64,000 nt of DNA. Source: Parazoarcus communis. GTDB lineage: Bacteria; Pseudomonadota; Gammaproteobacteria; Burkholderiales; Rhodocyclaceae. Position numbers and translations under genes: made by a program. The stretch covers positions 310,001 to 374,000 of the forward strand of contig NZ_CP022188.1 of NCBI RefSeq assembly GCF_003111665.1, given 5' to 3'. Positions 8,586-15,827 of the stretch are shown here, one piece after another (position 1 is the first letter of the stretch; each line of letters starts with the position of its first letter). A model generated the notes under the pieces. The model was not told the origin of the DNA, did no database searches, and saw nothing but the letters and a program-made list of their open reading frames with translations.

Positions 8586-8687
8586 CGCTGCCCACCGGGC
8601 ATCGATGCCACCTTCCTCCAACCCACGGGATGTATGCCGCGTCCCGTCAGGGGCGTGTCGTCAACCCGGTCGATATCAGGACTTCCC

Positions 8688-9245
8688 ATGGACACCATCA
8701 CCCGACAAGACCGCATCACCCTCAAGAACCTCAAGGTCGCGGATTTCGCGAGCGAGGAAACGCTGTGCTTCACCGCCACCGTCATGTTCGACGGCAGGCC
8801 CATCGCCGAAGCCCGCAACGACGGACACGGCGGCTCGACGTTCGTGCGCGCGTTGCAAGGCCAGGCCGCGCTGCTGGCCCAGGCCGAGGAATTCGCCAAG
8901 AGCCTGCCGCCGGCATCGCTCGACGTCGAACGCGAAGACGACGAGCCGCTTCTCATCGACATGACGCTCGACTTCCTAGTGGACCAATTGGCCGATGCCA
9001 TGCACGCGGAGCGCAAGCTGCGCACCGCGTTCAACCGCGACATCGGCAACAAGGTGCTGTTCATCAAGGACGGCAGGCTGCTGTTCCTCAAGGGCATCAA
9101 GCTCAAGGCCATTGCCGACCGCGCAGCGTATTTCGCAAAGCTGCGCAGCCGACAGGACCAGCCCATCGTCATCCTGGCCGAGCTGCCAGCGGACGAGGCA
9201 TTCGCCATCTGGAAGCAGCATGTCCTGGGCGACAAGCCCCGCTGA
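8688..9245 (+). CDS. Conserved ICE hypothetical protein, 185 aa
   Basis: Begins MDTITRQDRITLKNLKVADFASEE. The sequence is mixed alpha/beta and acidic with no signal peptide, membrane segment or catalytic motif I recognise. Features include GHGGSTFVRALQGQ, a D-rich middle (EREDDEPLLIDMTLDFLVDQLADAMHAE) and a lysine-rich KGIKLKAIADRAAYFAKLRS. It is preceded by the structured leader and closed by a strong terminator, so it is a single-gene unit. Codon usage matches the neighbours. Function unknown. Confidence 0.75.
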   Translation: MDTITRQDRITLKNLKVADFASEETLCFTATVMFDGRPIAEARNDGHGGSTFVRALQGQAALLAQAEEFAKSLPPASLDVEREDDEPLLIDMTLDFLVDQLADAMHAERKLRTAFNRDIGNKVLFIKDGRLLFLKGIKLKAIADRAAYFAKLRSRQDQPIVILAELPADEAFAIWKQHVLGDKPR

Positions 9246-9271
9246 TCCAGCCTCACCGCACCGTCATGACC

Positions 9272-9300
9272 GCCCCGCACTTGCTGCGGGGCTTTTCTTT
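9272..9300 (+). terminator. Intrinsic terminator after the 185-aa gene
   Basis: Stem GCCCCGCA/TGCGGGGC with a 5-base loop, directly followed by TTTTCTTT. This is a textbook rho-independent terminator. Confidence 0.85.
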
Positions 9301-9384
9301 GTCTCTGCGTACATCAATCGGGGCTGGACCAGATGCCGATTTCCAACTGACGTGGCGCGCCCCCCCCACGAAGCTGCCCGCATG

Positions 9385-9475
9385 CTCGCTGATTCGTCAG
9401 CACATGCCAGCAGCCAGGGTTTCAGGCTGCCGCGGGGTTCTCCCCGCGCAACCCACCAGTCCGCATCGCATCCAT
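9385..9475 (+). ncRNA. Structured leader RNA, copy B (radC-motif-like)
   Basis: Stems GCTGA/TCAGC (9388-9401), GCAGCC/GGCTGC (9410-9430) and CGCGGGG/CCCCGCG (9431-9448), with conserved ACATGCCAG between stems 1 and 2 and GCATCGCATCC after stem 3. Same fold as copies A and C-E with different base pairs. It stands about 100 bases before the 73-residue gene. Confidence 0.65.
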
Positions 9476-9578
9476 TGCGCGGACGCGCGTCGCCAAGACG
9501 CTGATGCTTTTTTTCAACCGCGTGCGGGAGCTGCCATCCCGTGAGGGACAGGGCCCCGCTTTTCCAAGGAGCCCATCC

Positions 9579-9800
9579 ATGTCCCAGCAAGCCTCTTTCG
9601 GCCGATTCGGTCAATTGGCCTTGACCTACTGCGGCAAGTTCCTGCCGCTCGAAGTCCTGCACAGCGCCGCCGGCCACTACATCGGCACGCGCGATACCGA
9701 AGGTCCCGTTTCGCGGGAATCTCGTGAGTACTTCCGCAGCCATGCCGCGGCTCAACGTGCCCTCGAAAGAGGCGGCTGGTCCCAGCTCGCCGTTCCCTGA
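9579..9800 (+). CDS. Small ICE hypothetical protein, 73 aa
   Basis: Begins MSQQASFGRFGQLALTYCGKFLPLEVLHSAAGHYIGTRD, after AAGGAG at good spacing. The sequence contains GPVSRESREYFRSHAAAQRALERGGWSQ, a pattern of short proteins that convert or pad host responses in ICEs, but no assignable domain. It is followed 21 bases later by the 130-aa gene, with which it is probably co-transcribed. Function unknown. Confidence 0.65.
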   Translation: MSQQASFGRFGQLALTYCGKFLPLEVLHSAAGHYIGTRDTEGPVSRESREYFRSHAAAQRALERGGWSQLAVP

Positions 9801-9821
9801 TCCAACTGGAGGAATCACGTC

Positions 9822-10214
9822 ATGAACCAGCTACTGCCGCAGGAAGTCGTCGATCAGATCGTTCGGGAAGAACGGCATTTCAGCGCCGCGCCCCAAGCCT
9901 TTTTCGAGGCATGGAAGCGTGGTGTCGAGATCGCCGGCCCGCAATGGTTTGGCGATGGCACCCGTGAAGGTCTGAACCAGGCCAAGAGCAAGTGGGATCT
10001 GCGCCCCGACATGCTGCGCCTCAACGACGCCCTCGGCGTCCTGAGCAGCGGGGAACGCATGTTCCTGTCCGCGATGGTCAGCTTCTACAACGCGCGCGAG
10101 GGCGGTGCCATGCTCAAGCGCTGCCACTTCAACGGGTTGTCGGACTTCGACGGCCTCGATCTGCCTCGTCGCCAGGTGATCGCCGACCTCCTGCTGAACT
10201 ACAGCGGTTGGTGA
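9822..10214 (+). CDS. ICE hypothetical protein, 130 aa
   Basis: Begins MNQLLPQEVVDQIVREERHFSAAPQAFFEAWKRGVEIAG, after a GGAGG site. Soluble and mostly helical; no catalytic or DNA-binding motif that I recognise. The segment LNDALGVLSSGERMFLSAMVSFYN, ending in LLLNYSGW, looks like a compact helical domain. It shares the transcript with the 73-aa gene and ends before a strong hairpin. Function unknown. Confidence 0.7.
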   Translation: MNQLLPQEVVDQIVREERHFSAAPQAFFEAWKRGVEIAGPQWFGDGTREGLNQAKSKWDLRPDMLRLNDALGVLSSGERMFLSAMVSFYNAREGGAMLKRCHFNGLSDFDGLDLPRRQVIADLLLNYSGW

Positions 10215-10259
10215 GCCGGTCCCCGGCACACCTTCATCACTGCGTTCACGCGACCCCAT

Positions 10260-10300
10260 GAGGGACATGCGCCTCGCCCGAGGCCATGTCCCTCGCGTTT
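10260..10300 (+). terminator. Long hairpin after the 130-aa gene
   Basis: Outer stem GAGGGACATG/CATGTCCCTC (10 bp) stacked on inner stem GCCTC/GAGGC with a 4-base loop, then GCGTTTCTCC. A very stable hairpin, probably a terminator or 3' stabiliser. Confidence 0.6.
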
Positions 10301-10394
10301 CTCCCCGCCCAGTGCCATCCGGCATCAGGCGGTTCCCCTGCGGATGCCATCGTCCGCAAGGGCTGGCTCCGTTCATTCATCGAAAGGAGCCTTC

Positions 10395-11081
10395 ATGGCC
10401 AACAATTACTACGAAGCCACCGGCGTTCTCGTGCTCGACCGTGTGACGCCCGTCATCCAGGCGCTGTTCGGCGCCTTCGCGCTGGACGAGAGCCATCCCG
10501 GCAACGGGCAGGCCTACATCGCCCAGATCGCCGAGACCACCAATCCGCAATGGCCGGACGTGCTCGATGGCCTGGAAGACCTGGCCACGCAACTCGGCAT
10601 TCCGATGCCGGACGACGAAGGGCTTTCGATCCCGCCGCTGCTCGAACTGCTCGCCGTGCACTTCGGTGCCGATGAGGACGAAGAGCTGGGGAACTTGATC
10701 GAGCGTCATTCGTTCGAGGACACCGCCGATCTCGACGCATTGTTTCTGATCGCCACCCGATTCGATGACGGCCACCACCTGACCGCCATCCAGTTCGAGG
10801 GATGCTGGTATTGCAGCAAGCCGCGGCTGTTCGAGTTCGGCGGCAACGGCTGCTACCTGAGCCGCGAGGTCCGCGTCATCAGTTCCTCCTCGCAGGCCCT
10901 CCAGCTCGGCGACCAACTGCGCAAGGCCATTGTGGCCGCCGACATCGAAGAGGCCTCGGCCCTGATTGCGCTGGAGACCATCAATCTGCTGGCGGGCGTC
11001 AGCGACGAGCCATTCCGCATGAATTTGCGCCGACGCGTCGCCGAGCGATTGGCCCAAACGCCAACGATCAGCGTCACCTGA
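10395..11081 (+). CDS. ICE hypothetical protein, 228 aa
   Basis: Begins MANNYYEATGVLVLDRVTPVIQALFGAFALDE, with AAGGAG eight bases before the ATG. Acidic and cytosolic. Its features are ADEDEELGNLIERHSFEDTADLDALFLIATRFDDGHHLTAIQFEGCWYCSKPRLFEFGG in the middle (a possible CxxC pair in GCWYC) and a helical C-terminus. No known family recognised. It is a single-gene unit within the run of individually controlled ICE genes. Confidence 0.72.
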   Translation: MANNYYEATGVLVLDRVTPVIQALFGAFALDESHPGNGQAYIAQIAETTNPQWPDVLDGLEDLATQLGIPMPDDEGLSIPPLLELLAVHFGADEDEELGNLIERHSFEDTADLDALFLIATRFDDGHHLTAIQFEGCWYCSKPRLFEFGGNGCYLSREVRVISSSSQALQLGDQLRKAIVAADIEEASALIALETINLLAGVSDEPFRMNLRRRVAERLAQTPTISVT

Positions 11082-11098
11082 CGCTGTTTCCTTTCTTT

Positions 11099-11137
11099 CC
11101 ACCCACCGGGGTCAATTCCCGGTGGCGGGGATTGGCT
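11099..11137 (+). promoter_or_regulatory. Leader hairpin (CCACCC type) before the 243-aa gene
   Basis: CACCGGG/CCCGGTG forms a 7-bp stem, flanked by CCACCC-like and GCGGGG sequences that can extend it. It ends about 28 bases before the ATG and lacks a T-run, so it is more likely a 5'-leader element than a terminator. Confidence 0.5.
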
Positions 11138-11164
11138 CCATCATTATTCTGTTGGAGAAATCCC

Positions 11165-11896
11165 ATGTCCCAGAATCCCAATCCCTTTCTACGCGGCTAC
11201 TGGAATCTGAAAATCGTCCGCACGCTGTCCATCAGCCACGAGGACGGAAGCCCGCATGTCTGGCGAAACATCCACCAGAGCCAAGAACACCTCTCCGATG
11301 AGGAGCTGGTTTCAGCATCCTGCATCGTCACCAGCGATTTCGCCGTAGTCAGCAATGGCCCAGACTCCGTGAGTGCCGAGGTGCTGGCCGAACGCGATGC
11401 CGGTGAAGGCGCCTACGGCGTGGTGGGTGCCGTGGTGTACGCGATCCACGGCGACGACTTCGACGGCCTCCCCGTCCACATTGGCGACACTTATTCGGCC
11501 GAGGCCGCACGGGAAGTCGTGCAGCGGTTGAGCTTCGAGACCGGCTACTACAGCCGGTGCTGGGAAATCAGCAGCGCGCACATCAGCCACGAAACCGGCC
11601 AGTACCTGGCCAACCTGGCTGACCTCGCGACGCCGGAAGCCTTTTTGTTCATTGCGTTCCGGGTTCCCTACAGCCCGGCGATCGGCGTCAAGCTGATTTC
11701 CACGCCCTGGACGGGCCAGCACCTGCAGGACGTCGAGGAGATCTCCGCCGAGCAGCTTCGGCAGGAGCACTGCAGCAAGGGCATGCCGGACGACCTGGCA
11801 CAGATCCTTGCACTGGCCGGCCAGGCCGATGTGCGCATCCTCATTCTCGATGCCGACGCACCCGTGTTGCCGGGCCTGCCGTTGGCCGGCGAATAA
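11165..11896 (+). CDS. ICE hypothetical protein, 243 aa
   Basis: Begins MSQNPNPFLRGYWNLKIVRTLSISHEDGSPHVW, after a GTTGGAGAAA site. The protein is soluble, with a repeated acidic/aromatic texture (GDDFDGLPVHIGDTYSAEAAREVVQRL; SFETGYYSRCWEISSAHIS). Similar proteins travel with this ICE family as uncharacterised orthologues. No signal peptide, membrane segment or active-site motif was found. Confidence 0.72.
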   Translation: MSQNPNPFLRGYWNLKIVRTLSISHEDGSPHVWRNIHQSQEHLSDEELVSASCIVTSDFAVVSNGPDSVSAEVLAERDAGEGAYGVVGAVVYAIHGDDFDGLPVHIGDTYSAEAAREVVQRLSFETGYYSRCWEISSAHISHETGQYLANLADLATPEAFLFIAFRVPYSPAIGVKLISTPWTGQHLQDVEEISAEQLRQEHCSKGMPDDLAQILALAGQADVRILILDADAPVLPGLPLAGE

Positions 11897-11937
11897 CTGC
11901 CAGACACATCCCCAGCCTACCTTTTCCTCACCGCATG

Positions 11938-11978
11938 CCGGCCCGTCTCCCGCCAGGGAGCCGGGCCGGTTCACTTTC
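11938..11978 (+). terminator. Hairpin after the 243-aa gene
   Basis: CCGGCCCG/CGGGCCGG, with an inner TCTCCC/GGGAG pairing, then TTCACTTTC. Terminator-like. It is also only about 20 bases before the next start, so it could act as a leader. Confidence 0.5.
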
Positions 11979-11992
11979 ATAGGAGCGATCCC

Positions 11993-12271
11993 ATGTTCCC
12001 CGATCTCATCTCGCCCGTATCGGACTTCGAGCACCAGCTTGGAGCCTGCTTCAATGCCATGAGCCAGGACGATGCCATCGGCCAGATCCTGGTAGTCGAG
12101 CGCATGAGCGGCATGCTGCACATGCGCCATATCGCCAGCGCCGACCTGATGGACACCGACGTGGACGACTACGAAATGGTCATCTTCGACGGTGGCAACA
12201 CAAGCGGGGACACGTGGAAGCACGTGTTCTTTCCGCGTCAGCGCGAGCACTACTTCGTGTACCAAGCCTGA
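11993..12271 (+). CDS. Small ICE hypothetical protein, 92 aa
   Basis: Begins MFPDLISPVSDFEHQLGACFNAMSQDDAIGQILVVERMSG, after ATAGGAG. Acidic, with a beta-rich centre (DVDDYEMVIFDGGN) and an aromatic C-terminus (HVFFPRQREHYFVYQA). No recognised family. A good intrinsic terminator follows. Confidence 0.68.
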   Translation: MFPDLISPVSDFEHQLGACFNAMSQDDAIGQILVVERMSGMLHMRHIASADLMDTDVDDYEMVIFDGGNTSGDTWKHVFFPRQREHYFVYQA

Positions 12272-12279
12272 CCCCTCCG

Positions 12280-12303
12280 GCCCCTTTCGAGGGGCTTTTT
12301 CTT
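12280..12303 (+). terminator. Intrinsic terminator after the 92-aa gene
   Basis: GCCCC-TTTCGA-GGGGC stem-loop directly followed by TTTTTCTT. Confidence 0.85.
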
Positions 12304-12387
12304 GTACGCAGCACAGGAATGCGGGCATGTTGCGGTGCCGTTTCCTGCGGGCAGGCCGACCACCCCGGGGCCATGCTTACCCCATGT

Positions 12388-12490
12388 CCGTCGGCGCTGC
12401 CGACACATGCCCAGGCAGTCGAGACCTTCGAGGCTGCAAGCACGGGAAACCGTGCTGGTCGTTTCTTCCTACGGACCTACCGCGTCCATC
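12388..12490 (+). ncRNA. Structured leader RNA, copy C (radC-motif-like)
   Basis: Stems GTCGGC/GCCGAC (12390-12404), GCAGTC/GGCTGC (12415-12437, one G-T wobble) and GCACGG/CCGTGC closing a GAAA loop (12440-12455), with conserved ACATGCCCAG and ACCTTCGA linkers and a GCGTCCATCC tail. The base pairs differ from the other copies but are complementary, which is direct covariation. Confidence 0.65.
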
Positions 12491-12494
12491 CACG

Positions 12495-12527
12495 CCACCC
12501 ACAAGGGACCTCTCCCTTGCGGGCGGG
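12495..12527 (+). promoter_or_regulatory. Leader hairpin (CCACCC type) before the 274-aa gene
   Basis: CAAGGGA/TCCCTTG (7 bp, 4-base loop) flanked by CCACCC and GGGCGG, which pair apart from one A-C mismatch. It lies immediately downstream of leader RNA copy C and 33 bases before the ATG. Confidence 0.55.
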
Positions 12528-12559
12528 GAATCCCTTGTTATTTCTCAAGGAGTTTCCCC

Positions 12560-13384
12560 ATGGACCGTTCCCTCATCAAATCCATGATGCCTTCGCTGGT
12601 CGCAGGCCATGTGCCCCGTAACGTGCGATCGTTCAAGTACCGCGTGTTCGATGATCAGCCGCTGTCCTCAACGCTGGGCTTTGCCATCGACCCCCAACCC
12701 TTCGACGGCAAGGTGGTCGCTGCGACCGACGATGCCATCGTCGTCAAGCTCAAGCCTTCCGAGTTCGCGGTGCTCGATCCCAGCCTGGTGACCACGGTTC
12801 CTGCCGAAGGCGCCAAGGTGCATGTCCAACCCTATGCCCGTCGTCGCTTCGACGGACTGCGCGCGGACACGCCGGAGGTCATCACCGAGAAGACTTCGGA
12901 CGGCACGCCGTACACCATCACGAGGCACATCCTCGGCTCGGCGCCGGCCAAGCTGCCCATTCCCACGCCGCAGTGCATGGAGTTGGGCCAGCTCATCGAG
13001 CAGTTGGAAGAGATGCCGGCCCCCGATCGCTTCCGGCGCATCACCCACATGCTGGTGGATGCCGGTGCCCGCGACTTCACCTGGGTCGATCCCACGCCCT
13101 CCAAGATCATCGAGACCCCGCCGGCGATCAGCTTCACGGTCTCGACCGCGAAGTTCGAGGGCCGGGTGACGATCCTCTACGACCGCGGCGGAGACACCTA
13201 CGTGGTGGAACTGCACCGTCAGAACGGTGAATCGGTCGAACTGGTCGATCGGCACGACGAGGTGTATTTCGACATGCTCGGCGAAGTGCTGGAGCGGCTC
13301 ATCGACGACGGGCGCTGGCGCCAGATCGACGTGAGCATCCTCGACGCGAAGGCGGCCCGTAAGCGCCAAGCCGTCCCGGCATGA
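12560..13384 (+). CDS. ICE hypothetical protein, 274 aa
   Basis: Begins MDRSLIKSMMPSLVAGHVPRNVRSFKYRVFDDQPLSSTLGFAID, after CAAGGAG. The N-terminal half is beta-rich (DDAIVVKLKPSEFAVLDPSLV), reminiscent of a small DNA- or RNA-binding barrel. The C-terminal half has a helical repeat and ends in a basic AKAARKRQAVPA tail. It has its own long structured leader (two elements) but no recognised domain. Function unknown; the leader suggests tight post-transcriptional control. Confidence 0.72.
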   Translation: MDRSLIKSMMPSLVAGHVPRNVRSFKYRVFDDQPLSSTLGFAIDPQPFDGKVVAATDDAIVVKLKPSEFAVLDPSLVTTVPAEGAKVHVQPYARRRFDGLRADTPEVITEKTSDGTPYTITRHILGSAPAKLPIPTPQCMELGQLIEQLEEMPAPDRFRRITHMLVDAGARDFTWVDPTPSKIIETPPAISFTVSTAKFEGRVTILYDRGGDTYVVELHRQNGESVELVDRHDEVYFDMLGEVLERLIDDGRWRQIDVSILDAKAARKRQAVPA

Positions 13385-13447
13385 CGCCCCTCGGCTGACC
13401 CGAGGCACCCGCCACGGCGTTCCAGCCATTCCGGCCGCGTGACCTAC

Positions 13448-13489
13448 AGGCCCTTCATCCCATCGGGTGGAGGGCCTTTCTCTTTTTTT
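13448..13489 (+). terminator. Intrinsic terminator with seven-T tail
   Basis: AGGCCCT/AGGGCCT stem with a 16-base loop, followed by TTTCTCTTTTTTT. It ends the previous unit, or acts as an attenuator for DUF3085, whose start is 20 bases on. Confidence 0.75.
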
Positions 13490-13508
13490 AACACAGGAGA
13501 TTTCATCC

Positions 13509-13862
13509 ATGTCACTGCGATTCAAAGGCGCCGACCTGCGCCCCGTGCTGACCGAAGCCATCGCCAATCAGTGCCGCATCGTCCTGGTCAAGGACCAGGG
13601 CGTGTACTTCCTCGCCGAGCGTGGGGAGCGTCGCCCGGATGGACGCCAGCAACTGCTCGCCTACGCCGTCGGCTGCAACCCGGACACCGACCCGTTCGAT
13701 GACTGGTGGCACCTCGCCGGCCGCGAGCTGGGTGGCGACGATTTTGCGGAGTATTTCGACCCGAAGGACGGCCTGTTCACGCGCCTCCTGCACTCGGCGG
13801 ACGATCTCGTGCTGTCCGCCACCGCCACGCACCTGTCCTTGGCCGTGGTGCCTCCCGCCTGA
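13509..13862 (+). CDS. DUF3085 domain protein
   Basis: A 117-residue protein beginning MSLRFKGADLRPVLTEAIANQCRIVLVKDQGVYFLAERGE, followed by LLAYAVGCNPDTDPFDDWWHLAGRELGGDDFAEYFDP. This is the layout of DUF3085 proteins found on ICEs and plasmids. ACACAGGAGA gives a strong ribosome-binding site. No catalytic residues are evident; the many acidic residues would fit a DNA-mimic or protein-binding role, but that is speculation. Confidence 0.72.
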   Translation: MSLRFKGADLRPVLTEAIANQCRIVLVKDQGVYFLAERGERRPDGRQQLLAYAVGCNPDTDPFDDWWHLAGRELGGDDFAEYFDPKDGLFTRLLHSADDLVLSATATHLSLAVVPPA

Positions 13863-13888
13863 AGCGGCAACCGCCGCGCAGCCCTCGC

Positions 13889-13916
13889 AGCCCCCGCACC
13901 GGGGGCTTTCTTTTGT
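13889..13916 (+). terminator. Intrinsic terminator after DUF3085
   Basis: AGCCCCC/GGGGGCT stem-loop followed by TTCTTTTG. Confidence 0.85.
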
Positions 13917-14012
13917 TCGCACCGCGGCCATCGCCGCGCATGCGCGTTCGTCTCCAGCCGCCAAGGCACGCCCCGCGGGCCACAGCGCCGGCATGCCACC
14001 GGAGACGACCGC

Positions 14013-14549
14013 ATGAACACATCATCGACCTCGCCGAGGCTGCACCTGCTGCCGGTGTCGCTGCGCACGGCCAACGTCTTCGTGCTGGCACACCATCACC
14101 GTCCGGTCCAGGCTGCGAAGTTCGCCCTGGCCGTCACGCTGGTCGACAGCGACCTGATCCGCGGCGTGGCCATCGTCGGCCGGCCGGTCGCGCGGCACCT
14201 GGACGATGGCTGGACGCGGGAAGTCACACGGCTGTGCACCGACAGCACACCCAACGCCTGCAGCAAGCTATACGGCGCGGCCTGGCAGGCGGCAAAGTCG
14301 CTGGGCTACATCCGCCTGATCACCTACACCTTACCCGACGAAGGCGGCGCCAGCCCGCGCGCCGCCGGCTGGCGGCTGATTGGCGCGCGCGGCGGCGGCG
14401 CCTGGAGCCGTCCCAGCCGCCCCCTCGCCGATACCCCGAGCACCTGCGCCGCCCCAAATGCCTGTGGCAGGCGCCGGGCGGCGCGGACAAAGGGAAGCAC
14501 CCGGATGCCGATTGATTGCTGCCGCGCGCGCGAGGCCCGGCCATGCTGA
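14013..14549 (+). CDS. XF1762 family protein, probably frameshifted near its C-terminus
   Basis: The first ~140 residues (LHLLPVSLRTANVFVLAHHHRP, VDSDLIRGVAIVGRPVARHLDDG, TREVTRLCTDSTPNACSKLYGAAWQAAKSLGYIRLITYT) match XF1762-type proteins, small acetyltransferase-like proteins common on phages and ICEs. The family normally ends soon after the SRPSRP motif with a K...W stretch. Here that ending (RYPEHLRRPKCLWQAPGG) lies in another frame about 14427-14515, while the annotated frame runs on into a Cys/Arg-rich tail to 14549. A one-base change in the C-runs near 14425-14437 would explain this. Role unknown. Confidence 0.65.
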   Translation: MNTSSTSPRLHLLPVSLRTANVFVLAHHHRPVQAAKFALAVTLVDSDLIRGVAIVGRPVARHLDDGWTREVTRLCTDSTPNACSKLYGAAWQAAKSLGYIRLITYTLPDEGGASPRAAGWRLIGARGGGAWSRPSRPLADTPSTCAAPNACGRRRAARTKGSTRMPIDCCRAREARPC

Positions 14550-14557
14550 CCCCATGC

Positions 14558-14657
14558 CTGCTGACGTTGTCAGCGACATGCCAGGCAACCATCGGTCTTC
14601 GAGGTTGCGGCGCAGTTCCCACTGCGTGACCGAGCCAGCTCGCACCGCATCCATCCG
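14558..14657 (+). ncRNA. Structured leader RNA, copy D (radC-motif-like)
   Basis: Stems GCTGAC/GTCAGC (14560-14574), GCAACC/GGTTGC (14585-14608) and CGCAGT/ACTGCG (14611-14626), with ACATGCCAG and GGTCTTCGA linkers and a TCGCACCGCATCCATCC tail. The same fold as the other copies, with compensatory changes in every stem. It leads the STY4534-type gene. Confidence 0.68.
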
Positions 14658-14777
14658 CGAGCGGCCACCAGCCTCTGGTGGCGGATGCTTTCGCCTTATC
14701 AACCCACCGCGGGGTTACGCACCTTCCCCGCATGCGTGGGCCGGTGTGTCTCCGCTTCATCCCAATGGAGATTCACC

Positions 14778-15683
14778 ATGAACACCACGTCCAACGAGAA
14801 ATCGTATTTCGACCTCCACACCTCGGGCATCGGCTACGTCCAGCGTGTCCGTGAAGTGCCCGTCCGGGGCGGCCGCCGTGCGCAGCCTTTCCTTGCTTGC
14901 ACCATCGCCGCGCTGGTCGGCCCCGCCCGGGACCCCAGCTACCGCTACTTCGACGTCAAGGTCTCGGGTGCCGAGGCCAAGAAGCTCGTTCAGCGCTACA
15001 TCGGCGTTGACGATCCCAAGCAGCGCCCGCTGGTGCGATTTCGCCTCGGTGACCTGTGGGGCGATGCGTACATCCGCGACAAGGGTGAGCAGAAGGGTCA
15101 GGCCGCCGCGTCCCTCAAGGCGCGACTGCTCAAGGCCGAACTGATCGACCGGGCCGAACTGGCTTCGATCGAGCAGCACGAGCTGATCACCCGCGGCATC
15201 GGCTATCTCAATCGTGTGAAGGACGTCACCCCAAAGGCTGGCGACTCGTTCCTCTCTTGCACCGTCGCAGCACTGGCCGGGCCTGTCGATGAACCGGAGT
15301 ATCGGTACTTCGACACCATCGTCGCCACCCCGGAAGCCGAGCATCTGGTTCGCCGGTGCGTTCAGGCCATCGAGGGTGACCGCAAGGTGCTGATCGCCTT
15401 CCGTCTGAACGACATGAAGATCGATCCGTACATCCGCACCAAGGGCGAGCACGCCGGGGAACCGGCCGCAAGCCTGGAATCGACGCTGGTCCACATCGGT
15501 CTGATCAAGATCGACGGCACCCAGGTCTATCCGACGAGCCAGGCGCAACCCGAGGCGCCGCCGGCCGAAGACGCATCCGCGTCCGAAGCCGACGACGCCA
15601 TCGACACGGCCACCGAGCCCGCCGAGCGCGAGCCCGAGGCGCAAGTCGAGGAGCAGGAGCCGGCATTGGCTGCTTCGTTCTGA
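14778..15683 (+). CDS. STY4534-family ICE replication protein (DUF3577), internally duplicated
   Basis: A 301-residue protein. Residues about 10-125 and 130-245 are tandem copies of one domain: GIGYVQRVREVP / GIGYLNRVKDVT, FLACTIAALVGP / FLSCTVAALAGP, YRYFDVKV / YRYFDTIV, FRLGDLWGDAYIRDKGEQKGQ / FRLNDMKIDPYIRTKGEHAGE. Each copy resembles DUF3577 and has OB-like strand spacing. A long acidic Ala/Glu tail follows. The family is annotated as an ICE replication protein, presumably binding single-stranded DNA; that role is not demonstrated by the sequence. A structured leader and a TGGAG site precede the ATG. Confidence 0.8.
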   Translation: MNTTSNEKSYFDLHTSGIGYVQRVREVPVRGGRRAQPFLACTIAALVGPARDPSYRYFDVKVSGAEAKKLVQRYIGVDDPKQRPLVRFRLGDLWGDAYIRDKGEQKGQAAASLKARLLKAELIDRAELASIEQHELITRGIGYLNRVKDVTPKAGDSFLSCTVAALAGPVDEPEYRYFDTIVATPEAEHLVRRCVQAIEGDRKVLIAFRLNDMKIDPYIRTKGEHAGEPAASLESTLVHIGLIKIDGTQVYPTSQAQPEAPPAEDASASEADDAIDTATEPAEREPEAQVEEQEPALAASF

Positions 15684-15691
15684 TACGGCAT

Positions 15692-15713
15692 GGCCCCTCA
15701 CGGGGCCTTGTCG
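15692..15713 (+). terminator. Short terminator-like hairpin
   Basis: GGCCCC/GGGGCC with a 4-base loop, then TTGTCGCTTC, ten bases after the STY4534 stop. Confidence 0.5.
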
Positions 15714-15827
15714 CTTCTCTTCCCGCATCCGCCGCGTCCCCATGACGCGCGCTTGCGCATTTCATCCCCCGAGTTCCGCGTGGTCTCACCGCCGCGCGGT
15801 TACCGCATTTCTCAAAGGAGATCAGCC

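Larger units (their letters stand above)
7759..8687 (+). other. 929-base gene-free interval after topB
   Basis: No reading frame here has believable composition or a ribosome-binding site followed by a plausible protein. The stretch is rich in hairpins: CCATGCCCGCC/GGCGGCGTGG near 7785, GTCCCGCA/TGCGGGAC near 7808-7833, and a 12-bp palindrome at 8197-8221. It ends with the first copy of the covarying leader RNA. An ATG at 8290 follows a GGGAG, but the frame quickly becomes Arg-rich like a shadow frame; it could be the remnant of a lost gene. Confidence 0.5.

Noticed and set aside
8290..8964. Frame starting at ATG 8290 after GGGAG
   Set aside because: It turns Arg/Pro/Cys-rich after about 30 codons and overlaps leader RNA copy A and the real 185-aa gene; at best a gene relic.
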